From Oxyruncus cristatus (lineage: Eukaryota; Chordata; Aves; Passeriformes; Cotingidae): a DNA stretch of 64,000 nt. The first letter of the stretch is position 1. Every line of letters begins with the position of its first letter. The notes below the pieces were generated by a model. The model worked only from the letters and a program-made list of their open reading frames with translations, did no database searches and had not been told where the DNA came from. The stretch spans positions 2,761,261 through 2,825,260 of the forward strand of contig VXAY01003150.1 of the NCBI GenBank assembly GCA_013399855.1. Direction: 5' to 3'. Position numbers and translations under genes: made by a program. Of the stretch, positions 30,101 through 39,850 are shown piece after piece.

Positions 30101-31626
30101 TTGCGATAAAAGGTAAATATTTGGTATCAATCTCCTTGACAATATGAGTTCATGAGGTGTAACTGTTCCTGAAGCGCTGTTTCTGCAAGAGCAGCACATT
30201 GTGCTTGCCCATATCGGGACTTGGTGGGTCTTCACAACTTCAAGGGTCTTCCCTTCTTTCCCCAGATTTTTCATTAGTAGCAAGTGCTCCCATGTTTTTA
30301 CGCTCTGCTGGAAGGGCAGCACCATGTGGTGCTGTTTGCAGGAGCTGTAAAATCGATTCATGCCTTCTAACATTTGCACCTCTCAGTGTGTTCAGTTCAT
30401 TTGCTGTGACACCCGTGGGCAGCATAATCTTAGCCCCGTGCAGCTGTAATGGAGTAGCCTGGAGCCGGCTTGACCAAAAAGAGTGATTTTTTCCAAGCAA
30501 GGAGAAGGTTCTCAGTATCTGCTGCCTGCTTCTGAGGGCTCAGGGACTGCCCCCATCATGGCTCCAGTGCCAGGCAGCGAGCAGGGCCGAGGGCTGCCCC
30601 GCAGGTGTTCCCTGATTCTTGCTGCAATGAGCATGTTGGTAGCTCAGCGAATGACCCCCTCACTGGGCAGGTTTCCTGGTTGTGCTGCTGCCACTCGCCC
30701 GGCTGGGCAGTGGAGGTGCTGGGTGGTGACTGATGTCGGCAGCGCTGAGGGGAGACCAGAGCAGCCACTGGGACCTGTGTGCCCACACCTCCATCCTCTC
30801 CTCATGGGGGTTTACACTCACTTATGTCCGTGCCCTGGCACTCACCCAAACACACAGTAAGTGATGGAAGCTTAAACTAGTACTCTAATGTCCAATGCCA
30901 CGTTGTTCCCTCACAGAGATGAGGCTCCAGAGGCAGCCCTTTGTCTCTGGAGCTGTGAGTTTTTCTGTGCAAAATCCTCCCCGGGCACAGGGAGCGTTTA
31001 GAAGTAACACTGCTTTTCTGACGAAAAGTGGTTTGAATTTGGCAAATGGCTTTGAGGAGAAAAAAGTTAAATCCTTTGCTGTCCACGTTTAAAATAAACC
31101 CTTCTGTAAATGCATTGAGGCACAGCCTGCCAGCAGCTGGGCCTGCCCTCATGGTTCCCAGGGCTCCTGTGGGGAGTCATTGCAAAAACAGGGCGCCAGG
31201 ATATCTCACCAGGGTGAAATCCTGAATGTGGTGGTATATTTGGGGAAGTATTTGAAGGTGGGTTGTTTTTTTTTTCCCCACTTTATTCTATTTTGTTTTG
31301 TTTCTCAAACAAACCAAACCAGCCTTAAGGGAAGGAAAGCACTATAAGGTCCTCACACCATGGCAGCAGGAGGTGGAAGGGGATAGAGGGCTGGGGCTGC
31401 AGCCTGTGCTCAGGGATGTGTGGCACCACAAGGAGTGGCAGTGCTTTGTCCTTTGCCATCTTTGTCACTTTAAAAGATGTGGTAAAAGAAGTGGCTGGCA
31501 TGGTTGGAGTCAAACCTGGGCAGCAGCAAGCCCTTCCTGATGGCGGTGTTTGATTTGTTACACTTGCTATTGCTGTGCTCTGGTGTCAGTGGAGCAAGTA
31601 AACAAAAACAAAACAAAAGACTAAAC

Positions 31627-31648
31627 AAATAAATAAATAAATAAATAA
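31627..31648 (+). repeat. (AAAT)n microsatellite
   Basis: About five and a half AAAT units lie in the intergenic region after an AC/A-rich lead-in. It is simple repeat DNA, probably polymorphic. Confidence 0.9.
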
Positions 31649-34600
31649 GCTCCCTCTCATGTCATCATGATTTACTTAAAGAGCTGTCACTGTATAAACT
31701 TTTTCCTGGCGTTTTCCCTCTGTGGCAGTAGAAGGCTGGAGTTTCCCCCATAGATGTAGCAATGCTCTGTACAAGGCCTTAAATTCTCTCTCCTTTCTGC
31801 TGCAGGTGTGCACTGTGCCCTGCTGCTTGTCAGTTCACTGTGCCTGTGCCAAGGTGCTCCCTCAGGCTTCTATTGTCTCCCATTGCCAGCCTTTGCTGGT
31901 GCTTGCTCACTTTAGGTCCAGGGTGCTGTTGCCAAGATCTTCCAAAAGAGCTTTTCACAGCCAGCACCTGCTGAGGAGAGCTGCTGGCATTGCCACCACT
32001 CTTCTTTTCGCTGCATTTTTCTTTTATTTATTTTTTTAAAAAAGTCTTTCTCTCTCCTCTAAAAGTTTGGTAAGAGATGTTGAAATGTGTTCCCCTCTGA
32101 GGGTGTGAATAGGAGCTAAGTGTCAATAACAAAGTTAAAGGATTGGATTTTTGATTGGCAAAAAGTGGGAGAGCGATTTGGGGTTTTTTTCCAAAGATGT
32201 TTTGTGACACGTGTATGTGGGCATCCAGAGGCAAGTGACACAGGCTAATTTGAGGGAGCAATAACCCATAATAGCATGGACTATAAAAATTATTTGAATG
32301 ATGTGATTGCGTCCAGAAATGAACTCTGGGATACTGCTCGATCTCTGCCTGGTTGTTCCAAAACTAGGAATATATTTTTCTAGCCTCTGTATTTTATGTT
32401 GCAAAAGAGAGGGGCATTAATGGTCTTGCTATTGCTACTGAGTGTGGTATTAAGTTCTGTCTTGCCATTATAGCATGGAGTGGGTTACAAATGCAAATGT
32501 GTCCAGCCCATTGCTTTATCTCTTCCCACTCCTGATAGCCTAAATGTGTTTTTTTCTGAGGAATCATAAGGCATAAGGTGTGATAGGCTGTGGGTTGGAA
32601 TTAAGTGTGATCTGGCTCCTTTTGTGTGATTTCTGCAGTGAGAGATGGGTAGGAGTGAGATGGGCCAGGAATATCCCATCCCTGTCCAGTTCAGCATTGG
32701 AGGCTGGGTGAGATACCACAGGACACCTCAAATGGGAGCAAACACGCCCTGTCACACAGCAGAGGCCTGCCCAAGGTCCCACCAGGTCTCTGTGAGCCAC
32801 AGGCAGGAACAGCAGCAAGAGTCGAGCTCAGAGTGAAATGAAGGGTTTTATAGCTCAGGCTTTCTTTTATCTTCTCCCTGATCACACAAAATGGTCTATG
32901 TAACATGTTTATTATTAATACCAAGGTATTTTCCCCTGCATGAGGGAAACAAACCTACCTGCAGGGTTTTTACTGCCATGCCAACCTTGGTCTGTCAAAA
33001 GTCACAGTCCTTTATTTCTGCCCCCTTCCAGCTGCAACTTTTTCAAGCCACTGCACTTCCTATATTAGCATGAATGAAGTCAGATGGGCCTCTGCTGTCT
33101 GCAACATCTCCTGCTTTCTTTCCTAAGCTCCTCTTCAAACTGATAAAGCTGTTTCAGGCAGTGTCCTTCGCTGTCTCAGTAATGATGGCTGGCCCAGGTC
33201 ACACACTGGTCTCTGGGAGGTGGCTTTACTTGTAGTCACAAAGTTAATACTTACCCGGGAACGATCAGGATTGTGTTGGTGTACTCTGAAGTGTAATCTA
33301 AACTGGATTTCCTGGGTTTGTAATGCTTGGTTTTGGATTAACAATTGCCTGGCAGTGTTTATAACTCTAAACTGCTGATACTTGCTTTCAAATATAATCC
33401 AAGTTTAATGCCCTTTTTGTCTCGGAATAGAGAGAAGGATTAATAGGAAACTAGCATACAGCAGACATGAGGGTTTACATCGTTTGGTGTCTGCAAATGG
33501 CACTGATTCAGCTTTTCTTCCTGGGAAACATTTCTGATTCCTCATAGATTTTTGGTTGTGTCAGGATCCCACAGCAACTTTTTTATCACATTAGAAAAAC
33601 GTGGTAAATGCCATTCTTACGGAGTGACAGTGGATAAAATCAGAATAATAAGAATAAATGAGATAAAATGAAGGAGGTTGTAGGTGCCCTTTGCCTTTCA
33701 CAGTAGCTGAAGACACTGATTCATTAGTTTGTTGCTATGGTAGATGTTTCTCAGCAGCAAGAAACGTGATGGAGGGAGAAGTCTGGATAAAGGATGCAGT
33801 TTCTCCAAAAACCTGAGGACAGAGGCATGTGGAAGGAAAGAAAGGATGAAGACAGGGATGAGTAAGGCAAGTTGGAGCTCTTGATTGAATTGTAGCTTAG
33901 CACTGGCCCACTGCAAATCCAGGAGAAAATTGCAGAGGTGGAGTGTGAGAGTCTGAGTGTCCTCCCACCAAAACCAGTCATGCTCAGGATTCCGTGTGTC
34001 TCTCTCACACCAAGGTCACCTTCTGGTGTCACTTAGGACATTTATACTTCTTTGTGAGACTTCCACCAGTAAATGCAGCAGATGGAAAGAGCATGCAAAG
34101 AGCTTTGCTCTGTGGGGAAAGAATTGTGAAGGGAGCTGGGCTGTGTTTTCTGCCTGTGCCTATCTGCGGTACTTCACTGTCACAACATATCTACATCCCT
34201 TCTCAGAGGCTTCTCCCAAGCACCTAGAGTGCTACAAATTCTTCTTTAGATCATGTTGCTGTCCTGCAGAGAAAACAAAGGGCAATTTTAACTGTCTTTA
34301 GTGGCATTAAAAATGCTAAAAACATTTTGAGAGGAGGATAGCATAATAAAATCTCTATAAAAGCCTTGAAATTTCTCGAGACTTACTTTTCTGAGGTTTT
34401 TGTCATTACCGCTGACCACCGATGTGATATTGCTCATGCTAAATAATTTGTTCCATTCATTGTATGTGAACTTCTTTCACAAAACACAAAAAGTGAACTT
34501 TTAAACTTTTTTTTAATTCCTAATACAGTGAAATCTCTGTAGAAGTTTCTGCCTGCCTGGTACCTGTGCTGATTCTTTCTTTTTGGGAGATGAATGCTTT

Positions 34601-37600
34601 GGTTGGGATTTCCGTGGTTATTTGCAAACATCATCGGTGATGTTTTCTTTTAAACCTTTTTTTTTCTTTCCCAAACCAAACAGATAATTCTGAAACATAG
34701 AGAAGAGTTGTACTAGAAGAAAAGAAATTCAGAAAGCAAAGGACAGATGTGCAGAGTTAGTGGATAACCCAAGTTTGAGCTTCACTGTTTTCCCCGGTGA
34801 GTGAGGCTGCAGGGATTAGGGCATTTGCTGCTGAAACACGTCCAGTCTCTTAGTGAGTAGGAAGGTTACTTCTGTGAATATGATACAGGCTTAAATGTCT
34901 GCAAGACAAATCTCTTGGCAAGAAATCCAGCAGCCTCAGGGTGCATTTTTGAAAGGCCTCTCAAATGAAATGGCCCAAAGGGTGAAGTTCCCCAGTGCAG
35001 CAGCTTCACCAACTCCCATACCCAGCTTTCAAGGCTGGTTTAAACTTTTTTTCCCTTTCACTTTTCAAGTGCAAAAAGAAGTGCAAGTAGAAAAAGTGCT
35101 CCATGACAGCTCTCTAGCCCCTATTGTCATTCTTTCAGAATAAAGTAATGATTTTAAGCTAAGAACTGAGTGTTAGGAATGAGTCCTCAGTTCTCAGGGG
35201 TGAATCATTTCCGAAAATCTTTGGGTTTTGCTTTATTTTTTCTTAATATGAATTTCAGGTTTTCGGATTTTTTCCTTTTATTTGTTAAGCACTTAAAATC
35301 TTCAATATTCTCTTGGTGCCAAGTGGAATCTCTGCAGTCTCACTAGATACCCTGTGTCAAGTTTTGGGTATAAAGCACTGCAAATGAAAAAGCTGCTGCA
35401 ATTACCCACCTGAGCAAAGAAGGGATCAGACCACATCAGATTTGACCTGAACAGTGAATGCTCAGAGGCCCAGAAGCAATAAGATCCAGCAGGGAACTTC
35501 TCAGTAGAAATTGTTGCCTTTGCAGAATTATAACTTATCCCAGGGATCTAGAATGAAAGTCACCACTGTGCCCTGATAATTAGTGCTCTCTTAGAGCTGG
35601 CAGAGACACTGGGGGCCATGTGTAGGCAGAGGCAGGGAGCTCTAACAGTGGTTGGCTGTGGTGGTCAGGTACGAGCTTTTTACACACCTCAACCTGCTTG
35701 TTTCCAGAAAAATCAATGGCCAAAATCATTGGAGAAGTAGGAGAGGCTTGTTTAACTTGTCCTTCCTACAGTGTTAACAATGCTTCATCTGGTCAACAGC
35801 CCTGCCTCTTCTAAGCAGTAGTTATTTACACTAAGTTATTGCTAAGGAAGGTAGCCAAGAAGCAAAAAATTCCTAAATTTAATGTTCACCTCACTGCACT
35901 GTCTACTAGAACTCTAAATGAAATTGCAGTGCAAGTTACTTTATGATCTGTGGGACCAAGGACAGCAGGGTAACAAAACAAGAAAGAACAGGCATCCTTA
36001 AAAATGGAGGGGGGAAAGCAACAGAGGAAACATAAAATTACAGGTGATCTTCTAGTCTCAGTTATTGCAGTGTAAGCCCAAAGTCATGTCAGTGAAACGA
36101 ATGGAGCTGCCTTAGGCTACAAAAAAGCAATTGAGATCAGTTTTCTCATACACTTCGGCATTTTCTGCCTCCTGAGGTTCTGACTCAATCCCTGTTTCCC
36201 GTGTTCAGGCATTATCAGTCAAATTGGAGGTCCTCTTGGCATGGCCCACTGCTTTGCAATGTAAAATAGCTGTTTTGCCTCAGCACTATTCTCTTGTATT
36301 ATTTGTTAAGTCTGGTTCCAAAAGGAGCCTGAAGTTGCAGTGGTAAAATCTTTGTGTCTACAGAAGTGTAGTTAAGAGATAAGTCATGAGCAAGGAGCTG
36401 ATGAGGATTCAGTCTGCTGGCAGGGAAGCTAGTCAGATATTTACTGAGGGAACCAAGGGAAATGGCCATTGACATGGGGAGGGAATTCTTGATGGAATAT
36501 CCTGGTGAATTTTAATTTCATGCACTTGTCCATAACCAGGACATCATTAGTGTAAATGCACAGCTCTTGTCTTCTCAGAAGCACAGTTATCTCCTGAACA
36601 CCAAAAGGACTCTGCGAACAGCAGCACACACTTAGGTCTGTGCTGGGTCAGTGTTCCCCTCCTCAGCAACTGGATTTGCTTGGTACAATCTCATACACAG
36701 ATGTAGCAACTTCGAAAAAATCCACTTTGACAGAGTGGAGACTCCACAAATAAATGGCCGGCTCGAGGGAGAAATCAATACATAGTTTGTGCATCATCCT
36801 TTTCAGAAGTGTGCAGAGAAAAGACCGTTCAAAGGCTAGGATTAGTATCCTTGCCAAGAAGAGGTACTGAGAGGATCCAGGTCAGCCTGAATATGGAAAC
36901 TAATTGCTTCAGTTGTTAAATCAGCCTCATCCCTCAGGGAAGTGGCAGCTGGCTGCTGGGACAGTGTTAAAGGCATCAGTGGGGGTCCCCCGGAGCCTCT
37001 CTCCAGCTGGATGCACCTTGTCATTCCCTTTATCTAGATGCCTGTGAGCACTGATAAGAACTGACTGACTGGCGTGTTAGGCTTCCCTTGGTCGATTATT
37101 TTTTATTGCCTTGTTTGTTTGGGAAGCTGTAGTGCTCTGCTTGCTTTGAGGTCTGCAAGGTTGCTCTCCCCTGTTTCTGACTGCTGCTTTAGGGATCAGG
37201 GTTGCTCTCATCTTATCCCCCAGTAAGGTGGGGGTTGTTCCTTCAGATTCATGGGTTTGCCACTATTTTGGACTCAGGCTTTTTATTTCATGCTCTTGTT
37301 TGGTTTGGCTCTGTTCATGAAACTAGGTTTGTAACCAAGCAGGACAGACGAAAACTGCAAGCAGGAGAGGAGCTGGTCAGGGAGCCTGGAACTGGGATAG
37401 TTGATTAACCTGAGCTGTCTGGGGACTTGAGCCAGTGGTTACATTACTTCTAATATTAGTTAGAAGTATGATGAGATAGGCACAACAGCTCACTAGAACA
37501 CCTTGCAGAGCAAGTCAAACAGTCGAGTTGATCTCCAACATTGAGGTCTTGCTATACCCATGTTAACCTAAAGTTGCCTTTGCACTTACAGTTATTATTT

Positions 37601-37986
37601 TTTTTTAAATAGCATGTATAAGTCTAAACCTGACAGGTGCACATATGTGAGTACAAACATACATGCAGGGCAGGGGAGGCAGCACAATTTAGTCTGAAGC
37701 TTTATACCATAAACTCCAAGTCTCTCAACAGCCCAAGTCTGTAGTGACTAAAGTCTTAGGGAAGGTTTATAGGTGCAGTGTAGATAGGGAGGCTGAAAGA
37801 TGCTACCACATAAAAGTGAATGTGTTTTTTTCCAAAGTAAAGAGGAATCCCATCCAAAGAAATAGGCATCACCATTTATATGAATAATTACATTTCTTTT
37901 TACCCATAAATAGTAACAGAAAACATTATGGAAGGAAATAAAAAAAGTTAGGAGTAGTCTCCTGGAAACAGACTTAGTCCTATTTT

Positions 37987-37992
37987 TTTAAT
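37987..37992 (-). terminator. Candidate poly(A) signal (ATTAAA) of the GPR55-like receptor
   Basis: On the minus strand ATTAAA lies about 120 bases after the receptor's stop codon, followed by a weak GT-containing stretch. It would give a very short 3' UTR. Other signals exist further away, so this assignment is weak. Confidence 0.25.
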
Positions 37993-38112
37993 GAAATATT
38001 TTCAGAACTGAATATTTCAAGCAAATTGCTTAGGTACGAAGTTCAGGACCCTGTACTTTCCATGGAAGCCTCATCACACATCATCCCAAGTAATTAACAT
38101 GCAGTATGTAAA

Positions 38113-39030
38113 TCAAGACTTTGGCATTGCTCTTCTTTCAGTGTTTTGTGATGGGTCTTCCAAGGACTCCTTTAAAACAAAATAGTAACACACCCCATCA
38201 AGACAGCAGTTCAGGTTTGCCCAGCAAAGGGTGATCTGAACGACATCTCGCAGCACTTTTTGAAAGCTGATGTGGATGATTCCATTCTTCACCAAGAAGT
38301 ACATGAAGTATGCCACGTGGTACGGGGTGAAACAGACCAAAAACGCCACCAGGTTTGTCACCACGATCCTCTCTGCTCTGGGGGTGTGTGTCTGGGGGTT
38401 GTCTGGATCTCTGTGCCTCCTCAGGCACCTGACGGTTTGGGCGGTGCAGAACGTCATGGCTGCCATGCTGCCGAAGAAGATGAGCTCCAAGGTAATGAAC
38501 AGGCCTGTGTTCTCCCACGTGCTCTGGGAGAAGTTATGGAAGCAGGATGTGATGTTGTGGCCCTTTCCATGCAACTGGGTCGTAGAGACTGTCCCCACCG
38601 AGGTGCCCAGGCAGACAAGAGCACAGACCGTGGCAGCTTTCCGGATGGATCTCAGGGAGAGGGCTGTGAAGGGGTGCCGGAGAGCGATGTACCGGTCCAC
38701 ACAGATGCAGAGGGAGATGAGAATGCTGCCATACATGTTTACAAAGTAAAGGCTCTCCAAGGTGGAGCAAAACATGGACCCCAAGTTCCAGTTGTCCTGA
38801 AGGTGGTAGGAAATGATTTTAAAAGGAAGAGTAAACAACAGCAAAGTATCCAGGAATATAAGGGCTATCATGTAGACTGTAGCTTCTGACAGCTTTTTAA
38901 CTTTAAAAAAGAGGAACAACAGAGCCATCACATTGAACAGCAATCCCAGGCTAAATGTGGGGGTGTACATGATGAACTGGAACCATTTCACGGTAGCACT
39001 GATATTGCTGATATTGCTGATATCATTCAT
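38113..39030 (-). CDS. GPR55/GPR35-like class A G-protein-coupled receptor
   Basis: An intact 305-residue rhodopsin-family receptor in one coding exon, predicted at the cell surface. Visible landmarks are N33 in TM1, D61 in TM2, C88 and C163 for the extracellular disulfide, VDRY at 111-114 ending TM3, VCFTP at 232-236 in TM6, and NCCLDGVCYYF at 274-284 in TM7, where D replaces N of NPxxY. ECL2 CFHNFS and TM7 NCCLD are GPR55/GPR35-group features. The TM4 tryptophan is replaced by C140 and the TM5 proline by S188. The open frame extends 20 codons upstream, but TTTTCTTCTCTTCCAG on the minus strand, ending at 39044, is a strong splice acceptor, so I start at the methionine at 39030, preceded by 13 exonic bases. 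The N-terminus carries tandem NIS sequons at N6 and N9. It resembles GPR55 in ECL2 and GPR35 around ICL2 (RHPF..LRS.R), so orthology is unsettled and the ligand is unknown. Confidence 0.88.
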   Translation of the reverse strand: MNDISNISNISATVKWFQFIMYTPTFSLGLLFNVMALLFLFFKVKKLSEATVYMIALIFLDTLLLFTLPFKIISYHLQDNWNLGSMFCSTLESLYFVNMYGSILISLCICVDRYIALRHPFTALSLRSIRKAATVCALVCLGTSVGTVSTTQLHGKGHNITSCFHNFSQSTWENTGLFITLELIFFGSMAAMTFCTAQTVRCLRRHRDPDNPQTHTPRAERIVVTNLVAFLVCFTPYHVAYFMYFLVKNGIIHISFQKVLRDVVQITLCWANLNCCLDGVCYYFVLKESLEDPSQNTERRAMPKS

Positions 39031-39805
39031 AACTCCAGGTATGCTGGAAGAGAAGAAAATCACCTTCACTGCAAGGAAGGATGAAGACACAGTACAAAAG
39101 CCAGCGAGGTCTCTATGTGTCCACAGACTTGGAGATGCTTTTTTTCCCCTCTCAGGCTGCTGTGTGCTGAATTGCAGCTCCTGGTAACATGGAGCTGCTC
39201 AGTGCCAAGGGATCTTGGGGCAAACCTGTGCCTGAAGGAGGAGCAGGGCTTTCTGGGGTCCAAGCCTCACTTGCACTGTCACCTGTTACCCCTAACTGTG
39301 CTATGATTTAGGCTAGGCAGAGCATAGATGTGACGGCACCATCCCCTTGGAGCGATGCAATTGCTTTGCAGAACCGAGGTAGCGGCCCCTGATTTTGGGG
39401 GTTCTTGGATTGGGAGGGTGGAGACAATTATTTGGATCTGGTTGCCTGCACCGAGCTATCATAAGATACCTTGGGGAGCCAAGACCACGAGGGTTCCCCA
39501 TGTTTGTTAGCGTGAAGATCCCACACAGCCGTTGCTATCCCACACCCTCTCCCACCACCCCTGAACAAAGAGGGACTGTGACTGACTACCTTTGGCGCTT
39601 CTTCAAACTGTCTAAAAGCAGCAGGCAGGAAGCTTCAAATAGGCTATTTCCGGCAGAAGTTAGGTCATTAGTAGAAGGATGAGATTTAAGAACCCAAGCT
39701 TTTGTTTAAATCAGCCAGAGTTACCACAGCAGAGACAGGGTTACAGGAAACACGCATCTGGATTCTCCTCTGCAAAGAGGGGACTTAAAGTGTGGAGGTA
39801 CTTAC

Positions 39806-39850
39806 TCTCTGAGCTGGGGTCATGGAGCAATTATCTTCTTTAGAGGAAGG
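39806..39850 (-). other. Candidate 5' noncoding exon end (donor) of the GPR55-like receptor
   Basis: On the minus strand CTCAGAGA is followed by GTAAGTAC, a near-consensus splice donor with GT at 39805-39804. It is the nearest good donor upstream of the receptor's coding-exon acceptor at 39044, giving an intron of about 760 bases. The exon start is unknown, so the left-hand limit given is nominal. A second donor, CCAAAG followed by GTAAGA, lies at 41382. Confidence 0.25.

Larger units (their letters stand above)
24203..38112. other. Intergenic region between ITM2C and the GPR55-like receptor
   Basis: About 13.9 kb with no supportable exon, RNA gene or long repeat. It holds an (AAAT)n microsatellite, a few homopolymers and some AT-rich stretches that read like conserved noncoding DNA (around 27365-27500 and 29900-30130). 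The two flanking genes are transcribed towards each other, so the proximal parts may hold their 3' ends. Confidence 0.6.

Noticed and set aside
38260..38889. 209-codon open frame on the plus strand opposite the receptor
   Set aside because: It is the antisense shadow of the receptor coding exon and has no family resemblance.
39031..39090. N-terminal extension of the GPR55-like receptor from the ATG at 39090
   Set aside because: The added codons coincide with a pyrimidine tract and AG acceptor, and receptors of this family start close to the first membrane helix with a short polar tail.
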